Assembly (NCBI RefSeq): GCF_002086515.1
Contig: NZ_MVHH01000007.1
Span: 60,963 to 124,962 of the forward strand
DNA: 64,000 nucleotides
Direction of reading: 5' to 3'
DNA from: Mycolicibacter arupensis
GTDB lineage: Bacteria > Actinomycetota > Actinomycetes > Mycobacteriales > Mycobacteriaceae
Under the pieces are notes generated by a model. The model had not been told where the DNA came from and did not search any database. It saw nothing but the letters and a program-made list of their open reading frames with translations. Within the stretch, counting starts at the first letter, position 1. Each line of letters opens with the position of its first letter. This document shows positions 36,875-45,511 of this stretch, piece after piece. The translations under genes and the position numbers were made by a program.

Positions 36875-37801
36875 ATGACTGACCTGATCGTGCGCAAACT
36901 GCGGTTCGCGTTCGCCGAGTACCCCGTGCCGTTCCTCTGGAACGAAGCCAATCCGGCGTTCTCGTCGATGGCCAATGCGGTCTCGCTGCTGGCGATCGGC
37001 TTCGAGAAGATGATCGGCGGCATGATCGCCGAGGCGATGCCATTGATCACCGACCCGGCGGTCGCCGAAGAGGCCGACGCCTTCGTGCGCCAGGAGGGCC
37101 AGCACTCGATGGCCCACAGGGGCCACGCGAAGGCGCTGATCCGGGCCTATCCGGGGCTCAAAGAGACCGTCGATGCATGCAATGCCATGTTCGACACGAT
37201 GTCTGCCGAGAAATCACTGGATTACCGGTTGGCCTACACCGCCGATCTTGAGGCGACCTTCACCCCGGTCTTCAAGCTGATGCTCGACCACGACGACACC
37301 CTGTTCGCGCCCGGCGATGATCGGGTGGCCTCTCTTTTCCTGTGGCACTTCGTCGAGGAAGTCGAGCACCGCAGCTCCGCGCTGTTCATCTACGACCACG
37401 TCATCAACGACCCGTGGTACCGGATGCGGATGGCGCCGTCGATCTTCAAGCACGTGATGAGTGTGATGAAGGTGGCGTGCGAAGGGTTCAACCGGCACGT
37501 CCCGTTGGAAGACCGCAAGGTCGACGCGCTGTCGCTGTTCAGCACCTATCGGGCCAAGCAGGCGTGGCGGCGCCGCGTCCCGTTCGGCTGGCCCGCTGAT
37601 CAGGGACCGGTGGCCGACGCGTTCAGTCATCTGCCAAAGCGTGAAATGCTCACCGCGGTAAGCGGTATCGTCCGCAGTCAGCTGCCCAACCACAAGCCGG
37701 CTCACGAGAAGATCCCGGCCCTGGCCAACCAGTGGTTCGCCCGCTATGACGACGGCTACGACGTCACCAAGTGGTACACCGCGGAAGAGAAGAGCGCCTG
37801 A
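36875..37801 (+). CDS. Predicted metal-dependent hydrolase (COG3687/PF10118 type, diiron-like)
   Basis: The product has 308 residues from the ATG at 36875 (GAGG 6 nt upstream). Two carboxylate/histidine motifs, FVRQEGQHSMAHRGH and FVEEVEHRSSALF, are spaced as in ferritin-like diiron proteins and typify this family. The catalytic activity is not established. Its TGATG overlap with the downstream membrane protein gene implies coupling. Divergence from tetR suggests shared regulation with mmpS-mmpL. Confidence 0.75.
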   Translation: MTDLIVRKLRFAFAEYPVPFLWNEANPAFSSMANAVSLLAIGFEKMIGGMIAEAMPLITDPAVAEEADAFVRQEGQHSMAHRGHAKALIRAYPGLKETVDACNAMFDTMSAEKSLDYRLAYTADLEATFTPVFKLMLDHDDTLFAPGDDRVASLFLWHFVEEVEHRSSALFIYDHVINDPWYRMRMAPSIFKHVMSVMKVACEGFNRHVPLEDRKVDALSLFSTYRAKQAWRRRVPFGWPADQGPVADAFSHLPKREMLTAVSGIVRSQLPNHKPAHEKIPALANQWFARYDDGYDVTKWYTAEEKSA

Positions 37802-38949
37802 TGCCCGACCTGTGCACCCCGACGTTCGAGCGGCTGGCCGCGTCACTGGGATTCACCTGCGGAGACACCGGTGGCCTGCTGGAATTCCGCAGCCCGCTGC
37901 AGCTGGAGAACTGGACGCTTCCTGTCCTGGAGATCACCGTGGTGATCGGGGCGGTGTTGGCGCTGGTCTACGCGATCAGGCGCTACCGCCGCGGTGACGC
38001 CACCAATCTGGCGCTGTGGTTCGGCGCGATCGCCTACCTGCTGATCATCGAACCGCCCCTGTACTTCCCCGGAGCGTTCGGCATCGCCGACCACGTCGAC
38101 ACGATGTTCGCCCACAACCTGTTCAGCGTGGAGTTCCTGTGGGGCCGGCTGCCGCTGTACATCGTGGCCATCTACCCGATGATGGCCACGATCTCCTTTG
38201 AGATCGTTCGCATCCTGGGGGTCTTTCGCCGCTACGGCGCGATCGTGGGAGCCGTCTGCGTCGGCTTCGTCCACCACGCCTTCTATGAGATCTTCGACCA
38301 CCTCGGCCCGCAGCTGCGCTGGTGGGAATGGTCGGTGGACAATCCGCTGAACCAGCCCATGTTCACCTCGGTGCCCGTGGGCAGCGTGGTGGTGTTCGCC
38401 GCGCTGTGGCCGGCCTCGCTGGCGCTGTGTGTGCAACTGTTCGTCGGCCGGCAGGTCGACGCGGGCCGACGTTTCGGCGGTCTGCAGCTGACCTGGCGCA
38501 CCCTCGTCATCGGGATCCTGGCCGCGCTCGGAACATTCATCCTGCCGCTGCCGGCCACGCTCCTGGGCGCCGCCACCGATGGCAGGCTTCTGGGAATCGC
38601 CTACGCCGTAGAGCTTTTCGCCATCACCGCCGTGGCCATTCCGGTTCTGATCGCCCAGTGGCGGCGGTTGCGCCTGAATCTGTTCACCGCAGGCCGTTAC
38701 GACAACCCCCTGATGGTTCGGTACGCCGCGGCCTACCTGTCGGTGATGACGGTGCTGTGGTTGATCGCGTTGCCGGCCTACCTCGATGCCCAGGATGGAG
38801 TGACCGCCGACGGTGACCCGGTCGGATCGCTGTGGTACGTGACGCTGTGCTTCACGGTCGCCTACTTCTGTGTGGCCGCGGCAGCCACCGTGCCGCCGAT
38901 CCTGGCGCCACAGGCCGACGCCGCCGAACCGGCGCTCGCCGGGCGCTGA
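37801..38949 (+). CDS. Multipass membrane protein of unknown function
   Basis: The product has 382 residues and about eight membrane helices, among them LPVLEITVVIGAVLALVYAI, AIAYLLIIEPPLYFPG and VVVFAALWPASLALCVQLFV. The segment VGFVHHAFYEIFDHLGPQLRWW has several His and acidic residues near the membrane that could bind metal. No named family was recognised. The ATG overlaps the stop of the diiron-type gene, so the two probably work together. Confidence 0.6.
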   Translation: MPDLCTPTFERLAASLGFTCGDTGGLLEFRSPLQLENWTLPVLEITVVIGAVLALVYAIRRYRRGDATNLALWFGAIAYLLIIEPPLYFPGAFGIADHVDTMFAHNLFSVEFLWGRLPLYIVAIYPMMATISFEIVRILGVFRRYGAIVGAVCVGFVHHAFYEIFDHLGPQLRWWEWSVDNPLNQPMFTSVPVGSVVVFAALWPASLALCVQLFVGRQVDAGRRFGGLQLTWRTLVIGILAALGTFILPLPATLLGAATDGRLLGIAYAVELFAITAVAIPVLIAQWRRLRLNLFTAGRYDNPLMVRYAAAYLSVMTVLWLIALPAYLDAQDGVTADGDPVGSLWYVTLCFTVAYFCVAAAATVPPILAPQADAAEPALAGR

Positions 38950-39008
38950 ACTCTCGACGAACACGGCCCGGCGTCGACGCCGACGGAGGCGCTTGGCACA
39001 CTGTTGCC

Positions 39009-39506
<498 letters not shown>

Positions 39507-39530
39507 GCTATCAGCGGGTGATTCGGGAGG

Positions 39531-40304
39531 TCAGCGGCCCCGCCAACGCGGTGGCCGCTGCTCCCGCCACGCCTGCAGCCCCTCGGTGACATCCTCGGTG
39601 GCCGCGGCCACCTTGCGCATGGTTTCACCGAACCGGACGGCGTCGATCCAGCTGATGTCGGCCCCGCGCCAGGCCACCTCTTTGGTGGCCCGCTGAGCCA
39701 GGGGAGCGGCTTTGGTGAGCCGGTGCGCCCAGGCCAGCGCTGTTTCCTGCAGTTCGTCGGGCTCCACCAGCTGCCACACCAGGCCGATCTCCTTGGCGCG
39801 CTGCGCGCTGATCGCTTCGCCGGTCAGCAGCAGTTCCATCGCGTTGGCCCAGCCCACCCGCTGGGGCAGCCGGATCGCGCCGACGATGGTGGGCACTCCC
39901 AGCGATACCTCCGGGAAGCGGAACACCGCATCGGTGCTGGCGATCACGAAGTCGCAGAACAACAATCCGGTCAGGCCGTAGCCCACACATGGGCCGTGTA
40001 CGGCGGCGATGGTCGGCTTGAACAGCTCCATGCCCGACTCGAAGGAGTTGATGGTCGGCTTCTCCCAGAAGGTTCCCGGAAACGTGCCGACCGCGCCCGC
40101 GGAGTCCTTGAGATCGGCTCCGGCGCAGAACACATCCCCGGTGGCGGTGAGAATCCCGACCCAGGCGTCCTCCTCGGCGCGGAAGCGGTCCCAGGCGGCG
40201 TTGAGGTCGCCGCGCATCGCCCCGTTGATGGCGTTGCGGGCCTCGGGACGGTTCAGGGTGATGGTCGCGACGTGCTCGTGACACTCATAGGTGACCAGGG
40301 GCAT
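39531..40304 (-). CDS. Enoyl-CoA hydratase/isomerase (crotonase family)
   Basis: The product has 257 residues from the ATG at 40304 (AAGGAG 8 nt upstream). Crotonase signatures are LNRPEARNAIN, the oxyanion-hole segments GDVFCAGADLKD and HGPCVGYGLTG, and FRFPEVSLGVPTIVGAIRLP. The second catalytic glutamate of hydratases is not clearly in place (GVPTIVG), so it may be an isomerase or another crotonase. It is next to tpx, as is EchA13 nearby in M. tuberculosis. Confidence 0.85.
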   Translation of the reverse strand: MPLVTYECHEHVATITLNRPEARNAINGAMRGDLNAAWDRFRAEEDAWVGILTATGDVFCAGADLKDSAGAVGTFPGTFWEKPTINSFESGMELFKPTIAAVHGPCVGYGLTGLLFCDFVIASTDAVFRFPEVSLGVPTIVGAIRLPQRVGWANAMELLLTGEAISAQRAKEIGLVWQLVEPDELQETALAWAHRLTKAAPLAQRATKEVAWRGADISWIDAVRFGETMRKVAAATEDVTEGLQAWREQRPPRWRGR

Positions 40305-40379
40305 GGCGCCACTCCTTCTCATCGCCGCGCTCCGCATCGTCATAGCGCGGGCTCATGGCTGCACCGTACCGTCGGAGTC

Positions 40380-40763
40380 GTGCGGTGGATCGTCGACGCG
40401 ATGAACGTGATCGGTGTGCGCCCGGATGGCTGGTGGAAGGATCGCCACGCCGCGATGGTCCGGCTGACCCGATGTCTCGAAAACTGGGCGGCGACGCAGT
40501 CCGGCGAGGTCACCGTCGTGTTCGAGAAGTCGCCGTCGCCGCCCATTGCATCGGACGTCGTGACCATCGCGTGGGCTCCTCGCGGTGGTGCCAACTCCGC
40601 CGATGACGAGATCGTCCGGCTGGTGGGCGCACACGGCCGGCCGCCGGACATCACGGTGGTGACATCGGATGTAGCGCTGGCGCAGCGGGTCACCGCCGCC
40701 GGCGCGGCGACGTTCCCGGCGGCACGCTTTCGGCGCCTGCTGGAATCTTCGGGCGACCCCTAG
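40380..40763 (+). CDS. NYN/PIN-like domain protein
   Basis: The product has 127 residues. Acidic residues of the PIN-like fold are visible: RWIVDAMNVIG (first Asp), GANSADDEIVRLV (central Asp pair) and DITVVTSDVALAQRV (third site). NYN proteins of YacP type are metal-dependent RNases. The GTG start lies 7 nt after the -10 box TACCGT (40367-40372), so the mRNA is probably leaderless. The stop codon lies within a 9-bp tandem repeat. Confidence 0.75.
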   Translation: MRWIVDAMNVIGVRPDGWWKDRHAAMVRLTRCLENWAATQSGEVTVVFEKSPSPPIASDVVTIAWAPRGGANSADDEIVRLVGAHGRPPDITVVTSDVALAQRVTAAGAATFPAARFRRLLESSGDP

Positions 40764-40792
40764 GACCCCTAGGGCCCCTAGGGCCCCTAGGG
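40757..40792. repeat. Four tandem 9-bp units CCCCTAGG(A/G) between convergent genes
   Basis: Units at 40757, 40766, 40775 and 40784. CCTAGG is self-complementary, so every unit has an in-frame TAG on both strands. The NYN gene stops in the first unit and the opposing flavoprotein gene stops in the last. Confidence 0.9.
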
Positions 40793-42382
40793 TGTGGCCG
40801 CCGCCGCATTGGCCCCGGCGCGGCGTCCCGCGAACACGCAGTCGGCGATCGACAGTCCGCTGACGTAGGAGCTCGAGGCGACACCGATGGCGGTGCGTCC
40901 CGCGCTGTAGAGACCGGGAATCGGTTCGCCGTCGGCGTCGAGCACCGCGCCGGTGTCCTCGGCCACCCGAACACCCCCCAGAGTGAGCATCGGGGTGGGC
41001 CGTAAGACGTTGGGCCGCACCGAGATATCCATCAGGGTGAACGGTCCTTGATCGATCCGCCGGCAGAAGTCCGCGGGTTTACCCGCCGGATCCGGCGCAC
41101 CCGAGTCGATCGCCTCGTTGTGCGCGGCGACGGTGGCCGCCAGGCCCTCGGGGTCGATGCCGGCGGCCCGGGCCGCCTCGGTCAGCGTGGCACGCCGCAC
41201 GGCGCCGCCGAACATCAGCGCAGCGCCCTGTGCGCGCTGGAACCAGAGGGTCTGAGTCAGCAGCTGACCGCGAGCCTCGGACATCAACCGGGCGTCGGCC
41301 ACAATCCAGCCCTGCCCACCGTGGTTCTTCACCATGGCATGACCGACGGCGGCACCGTAGCGCGACTCATCGATCACTCGCTGTCCCGCGGCATCGACGA
41401 TGATCGCGGAGATGAACGCACTCGGCGGCGTGATGAACTTCCACACCGACACGTTGTCCATCCGGTCAGCCACCGCCCCGACACTCTGCGCCAGCGCGAT
41501 GCCGCTGCCGTCGTCGCCGCTCGTGCCCAGCGGCAGCCCACCGTTGAACTCCGGGGCGTAGCGCTGGCGCCATTGCGTGTTGGCGATGAAGCCGCCCGCG
41601 CAGATGATCACGCCGCGTCGCGCGACGATGTCGATGACCCGGCCGTGACGGCGCTGAAGTCTTGCCAGGCGCCGGTCCATCGCGGCGCGCAGCGGCGGGT
41701 AGTAGACACCCGGTTTCGACGAGAGGGCCGACAGTAGGGCGTAACGACGCTGGACGCGGGCCGGTGCCTGGCCCATGGTGGTGGCCCGCACGCCGATCAC
41801 CCGCCCGGACGGGTCCTGCAGCAACTCGGTAACGGTGGTGTGCGGACGGAAGTCCACACCGAGCCTGCGGGCCGACTCGGCCAGTGGCGCGTAGATCTTC
41901 TTGCCGGATGTGCCCTTGCCGTACGCGCGATGGCCACGCTGCACCGGCGGGGTGTGCGCGCGGAATGCCCCGGCGTTCTCACTTCCCGAGTGATACAGGT
42001 AGTAGCGGTTGTTGGGAAACGACGTCTTGTAGGGGCACAGGCCCGAGTTGAACGGCACCCCGCGGGCGGCGAGCCAGTCGATCATCTCGGGGCTGCCGTC
42101 GACGAAGCGTTGCAGTGTGTCGGGCGCGACGGCGTCGCCGACCTCCAGGCGCAGGTAGTCCAGCATCTGCTCGGGGGTGTCGTGGACGCCGGCATCCTTC
42201 TGGACCGATGTGCCGCCGCCGGCGTAGATGATGCCCCCGGAGATCGCCGTGGCGCCGCCACCATTGGCGCGATCGACGGCGATGACCTCCGCGCCCAGTT
42301 CGCGTGCGGTGATGGCTGCGCAGGTACCGGCCGCGCCGTACCCGACCACGACGACGTCGGTCGTCACGCTGGTGGTGGTCAT
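40787..42382 (-). CDS. FAD-dependent dehydrogenase, 3-ketosteroid-dehydrogenase-like
   Basis: The product has 531 residues from the ATG at 42382 (AGGAG 8 nt upstream). The FAD-binding motif is VVVVGYGAAGTCAAITARELG, followed by NGGGATAISGG. The C-terminal FAD site is GLYSAGRTAIGVASSSYVSGLSIADCVFAG. The layout matches the fumarate reductase/KstD superfamily, and the SGGIIYAGGGT region suits steroid delta-1-dehydrogenase relatives. A KstR-like box lies about 105 nt upstream, consistent with steroid catabolism, but catalytic Tyr residues were not placed. Confidence 0.75.
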   Translation of the reverse strand: MTTTSVTTDVVVVGYGAAGTCAAITARELGAEVIAVDRANGGGATAISGGIIYAGGGTSVQKDAGVHDTPEQMLDYLRLEVGDAVAPDTLQRFVDGSPEMIDWLAARGVPFNSGLCPYKTSFPNNRYYLYHSGSENAGAFRAHTPPVQRGHRAYGKGTSGKKIYAPLAESARRLGVDFRPHTTVTELLQDPSGRVIGVRATTMGQAPARVQRRYALLSALSSKPGVYYPPLRAAMDRRLARLQRRHGRVIDIVARRGVIICAGGFIANTQWRQRYAPEFNGGLPLGTSGDDGSGIALAQSVGAVADRMDNVSVWKFITPPSAFISAIIVDAAGQRVIDESRYGAAVGHAMVKNHGGQGWIVADARLMSEARGQLLTQTLWFQRAQGAALMFGGAVRRATLTEAARAAGIDPEGLAATVAAHNEAIDSGAPDPAGKPADFCRRIDQGPFTLMDISVRPNVLRPTPMLTLGGVRVAEDTGAVLDADGEPIPGLYSAGRTAIGVASSSYVSGLSIADCVFAGRRAGANAAAATP

Positions 42383-42487
42383 GGACACTCCTTAGGCGAG
42401 GCGAATTGAACGGCCATCAATCTAACAGCCACTAGTCTTCCCATTACAGAAGTGACCAGGGCAGATTGACCGCATAAGGCCGCAAAG

Positions 42488-42501
42488 CGGAACACGTTCT
42501 A
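42488..42501. promoter_or_regulatory. KstR-like box between the flavoprotein and transglycosylase genes
   Basis: CGGAACACGTTCTA matches TNNAACNNGTTNNA at seven of eight fixed positions (C for the first T). It contains the central AACACGTT of the KstR motif. It could serve the minus-strand dehydrogenase or the plus-strand gene at 42561. Confidence 0.45.
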
Positions 42502-42560
42502 GCCCATCTGGACGCACCGGTTGCCGGCCCTGCGCCATTCGGGGCGGAACAGGGGCGAAG

Positions 42561-43421
42561 ATGAACGGCATGGCTGTTCGACTGTGGGGCGTGCTGGCCT
42601 CCCTCGTTGTGGTGTTCGCCTGCACGCTGGCGCTGATGCCGGCGCCACCGGCGGGCGCGGCGCCCGGCATGGATCCAGCGGCACTTGCTGCCGATCTGGT
42701 GGCTGCCGACCAGGCGTTACGGAACACCTCGTCGCCCGAGCAGGTGCTGGCCGCCGCGGCGCGCCGCCAGCAGGTCGCCTACCGGACGCTGGGCGCCCAC
42801 CCCGAGTGGGACGCCATCGTGCGCCCGCGGATCCCAGCGGCGCTGCTCGCGGTCTATGACCGCAACATCGACGCGCGCCGCGCACTGATGGCACTCACCG
42901 ATCCGAAAGACACCCTGCCGCCCTGGCGGGTGGTGCCCCCGGTTCCAGGCAACGAGTTGATGGCCAGTTACCTCGCGGCCGAGGCCGCCTCCGGAGTTCC
43001 CTGGAACTATCTGGCGGCGATCAACTTCGTGGAGACCGGCTTCGGCCGCATCAACGGGGTCAGCGATGACGCCGCCCAAGGCCCTATGCAGTTCCTGCCG
43101 TCGACATTCGCGGCCTACGGCAACGGAGGCGACATCCACTCGCCGCGCGATGCGATCATGGCGGCCGGGCGGCTCTTGGCCGCCAACGGGTTTGCGACCA
43201 ATCGCGACAAGGCGATCTGGGGTTACAACCATTCGGACTACTACGTGCGGGCGGTCAACGACTACGCCGCGGTCATGGGCGGCGACCCGGCGGGGTTCCC
43301 GAGCTACTACCGCTGGGACACCTACTACCGCACCACCGCCGGTGACCTGCTGCTGCCGATCGGGTATGTGTCGTCGTCCCGGATTCCGGTGGCGGAGTAT
43401 CTGGCCGCGCACCCGCAATGA
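42561..43421 (+). CDS. Secreted lytic transglycosylase-like protein
   Basis: The product has 286 residues. A signal peptide (LASLVVVFACTLALMPAPPAG) ends near GAAPG. The SLT-type domain spans about residues 132-250, with the catalytic Glu158 (NFVETGFGRING) and the motifs GPMQFLPSTFAAYG and WGYNHSDYYVRAV. It cleaves the glycan strands of peptidoglycan outside the membrane. An ATG at 42570 is an alternative start. The resemblance is to the mycobacterial murein transglycosylases of the Rpf/Slt neighbourhood. Confidence 0.85.
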   Translation: MNGMAVRLWGVLASLVVVFACTLALMPAPPAGAAPGMDPAALAADLVAADQALRNTSSPEQVLAAAARRQQVAYRTLGAHPEWDAIVRPRIPAALLAVYDRNIDARRALMALTDPKDTLPPWRVVPPVPGNELMASYLAAEAASGVPWNYLAAINFVETGFGRINGVSDDAAQGPMQFLPSTFAAYGNGGDIHSPRDAIMAAGRLLAANGFATNRDKAIWGYNHSDYYVRAVNDYAAVMGGDPAGFPSYYRWDTYYRTTAGDLLLPIGYVSSSRIPVAEYLAAHPQ

Positions 43422-43424
43422 CAC

Positions 43425-43790
43425 CTAGCCCCGTTGGGCCCGCCATTTCTCCAGCGCCCGTCGATCCCGTTTGGTGGGCCGGCCGGCGCCGCGATCCCGG
43501 GTCGCGATCGGGGCGGCCGCCTGCGGTGGGGCCGGCGGGGTTCGGTCCAGATAGCAGGTGATGGCGTCGGCAGCACCCACCCGCTTCTGAATGACTCGCA
43601 GCACCTCGACCACTCGGGTGCGATCGCCGACCAGGGCACTGACCAGGTCACCGGGTGCGACGGTGGTCGCCGGCTTGGCCGGACGATTGTTGACCCGCAC
43701 ATGGCCGCCGCGACACGCGGCTGCGGCATCCGGCCGGGTCTTGGTGATCCGCACCGCCCACAGCCACCGATCCACCCGGGTCGATTCCAC
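43425..43790 (-). CDS. S4-domain RNA-binding protein (Hsp15-like)
   Basis: The product has 121 residues. The S4 domain occupies residues 3-65 (STRVDRWLWAVRITKTRPDAAAACRGGHVRVNNRPAKPA), and the C-terminus is basic (RPTKRDRRALEKWRAQRG), as in Hsp15/YrfH proteins that rescue stalled 50S subunits. The GTG start is 12 nt after the stop of the FKBP gene on the same strand, so it is probably in an operon with it. Confidence 0.85.
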   Translation of the reverse strand: MESTRVDRWLWAVRITKTRPDAAAACRGGHVRVNNRPAKPATTVAPGDLVSALVGDRTRVVEVLRVIQKRVGAADAITCYLDRTPPAPPQAAAPIATRDRGAGRPTKRDRRALEKWRAQRG

Positions 43791-43802
43791 GACGGCCCCA
43801 GA

Positions 43803-44417
43803 TCAGCGCGAGGCGTTGAGGATCTTGATCGCGAAGACGAGCGTGTCGCCCGGCAGAATGCCGGCGGCCGGCTGGCCTTGGGGATAGCCGTCTGCGGGGA
43901 TCATCGCCACCGCCACCGTGGAGCCGATCTTCTGGCCCGCGATGGCCTTCTGGAATCCCGGAACCACCCGGTCCAGCCCGAAGTCGACGGGCTGGCCGCG
44001 CTCGTAGCTGCTGTCGAACACCGAGCCGTCGCGCCCGTTGACACCCATGTAGCAGACCGAGACCGTTGCGTGGTCTCCGACGACGCGGCCGTCTCCGGCG
44101 TGCAGGGTGTGCACTTCGGTCTTGGTCACCGTGAACGGCTCGGTGACGACGACGCTCGGTGCGGCGGAGCTGGTGGAGCCGGTCACCGCGACACTGCCGG
44201 TGGCACCCTTGAGCGTCCATTCGGCCGAAACACCGTCCGCCGGTGGTGCGGTGGGGCAGGCGGTGACCGAATCGCCGGCCGGTGGCAGGAACAGGTCGGT
44301 GACCGACGACGTCTTCGATGACGCGGTGCTGTCCGAACCGCCACAGCCGGCCAGGGGCGCGGCCAACGCGGCGACACCTGCGGTGAGAGCGACGAACCGA
44401 GGAATACGCGAATTCAC
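43803..44417 (-). CDS. FKBP-type peptidyl-prolyl isomerase, lipoprotein
   Basis: The product has 204 residues from the GTG at 44417, which lies 7 nt after the -10 box TAGCGT (minus strand, 44425-44430). A GTG at 44426 is the alternative. The lipobox is LAGC, so it should be a lipid-anchored envelope protein. The FKBP domain has NGRDGSVFDSSYERGQPVDF, VVPGFQKAIAGQKIGS and a C-terminal DTLVFAIKIL. It has a paralogue at 45512-46066. Confidence 0.85.
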   Translation of the reverse strand: MNSRIPRFVALTAGVAALAAPLAGCGGSDSTASSKTSSVTDLFLPPAGDSVTACPTAPPADGVSAEWTLKGATGSVAVTGSTSSAAPSVVVTEPFTVTKTEVHTLHAGDGRVVGDHATVSVCYMGVNGRDGSVFDSSYERGQPVDFGLDRVVPGFQKAIAGQKIGSTVAVAMIPADGYPQGQPAAGILPGDTLVFAIKILNASR

Positions 44418-44462
44418 CAGGGTCACGCTACAGCCCGCCGCCGCGCGGTGGCTCCGGCGGCG

Positions 44463-45476
44463 CTAGCCGGCGACCTTGACCACGAGCTTGCCGACGTTCT
44501 TGCCGTCAAACAGCATGTTGATGGCGGTCGGGAGCTGCTCGAAGCCCTCCACGACCGTCTCCAGCGGGGTGAGCTTGCCGGCGGAGATCAGCTCGGAGAT
44601 CTCCCTATTGGCTTCGGCGGCCTGAAGGAAGTGGTCGAGCACGATGAAGCCCTTCAGGGTGGCGCGCTGAATCAGCAGGTTTCCGAACGCGCGCGGGCCC
44701 GGCGGCGGGTTGGTCTCGTTGTAGCCCGAGATCAGGCCGCACAGCGCAATACGTGCACCGACGTTCACGCGCGCAAAGATCGCATCCATGATGTCGCCGC
44801 CGACGTTCTCGAAGTCCACGTCGATGCCGTTGGGGGTGGCAGCGGCCAGTTGGCGGGCCCAGTCTTCGGCGCGGTAGTCCACCGCGGCGTCGAATCCGAG
44901 CCGATCGGTCAACAGCGCGCACTTCTGTGGACCGCCCGCGATCCCGACGACCCGTGCGCCGCTGGCCTTGGCGAGCTGGCCGGCGACCGAGCCGACCGCG
45001 CCGGCGGCGGCCGAGACGACCACCGTCTCGCCCGGCTGGGGCTTGCCGATGTCGCGGATCCCGACCCAGGCGGTGAGCCCGGTCATGCCCAGGGCGCCCA
45101 GATAGGCACTCGGTGAGACGCCGTCGGCGACATCGACCGGGAACAGCGGCATCGAGTCGGAGACGACGACATACTCCTGCCAGCCGGTCAGGCCCTGCAC
45201 GGTCTGGCCGACCGGATAGTTCGGGTTATTCGACTCGACGACCACGCCGAGGCCCGCCGCTCGCATCACCTCGCCGATGCCCACGGGCGGCAGGTAGGAC
45301 GGGGTCTCGTTGATCCACATCCGGTTGGTCGGGTCCAGCGAGATCCAGTCCACGCGCACCAAGGCTTCGCCGTCGCCGATCTGCGGGACCGCCTGCTCGC
45401 TGAGCTCGAAGGTGTCCGGGCCAATGCGGCCGGCGGGACGTTCGCGGAGCAGGAAGCTACGGTTGCGATCGGTCAT
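44463..45476 (-). CDS. NADP-dependent MDR oxidoreductase (CurA/leukotriene-reductase type)
   Basis: The product has 337 residues. The zinc-free medium-chain reductase pattern shows LDPTNRMWINE, GMTGLTAWVGI and the nucleotide motif AAAGAVGSVAGQLAK, with VDFENVGGDIMD. Such enzymes reduce carbon-carbon double bonds of enones with NADPH. The ATG follows the -10 box TACCGT (45483-45488) by 6 nt. It stands between two FKBP paralogues transcribed in the same direction. Confidence 0.85.
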   Translation of the reverse strand: MTDRNRSFLLRERPAGRIGPDTFELSEQAVPQIGDGEALVRVDWISLDPTNRMWINETPSYLPPVGIGEVMRAAGLGVVVESNNPNYPVGQTVQGLTGWQEYVVVSDSMPLFPVDVADGVSPSAYLGALGMTGLTAWVGIRDIGKPQPGETVVVSAAAGAVGSVAGQLAKASGARVVGIAGGPQKCALLTDRLGFDAAVDYRAEDWARQLAAATPNGIDVDFENVGGDIMDAIFARVNVGARIALCGLISGYNETNPPPGPRAFGNLLIQRATLKGFIVLDHFLQAAEANREISELISAGKLTPLETVVEGFEQLPTAINMLFDGKNVGKLVVKVAG

Positions 45477-45511
45477 GTGCGCACGGTACCGGATGAGGCT
45501 GGCACCGGGGA

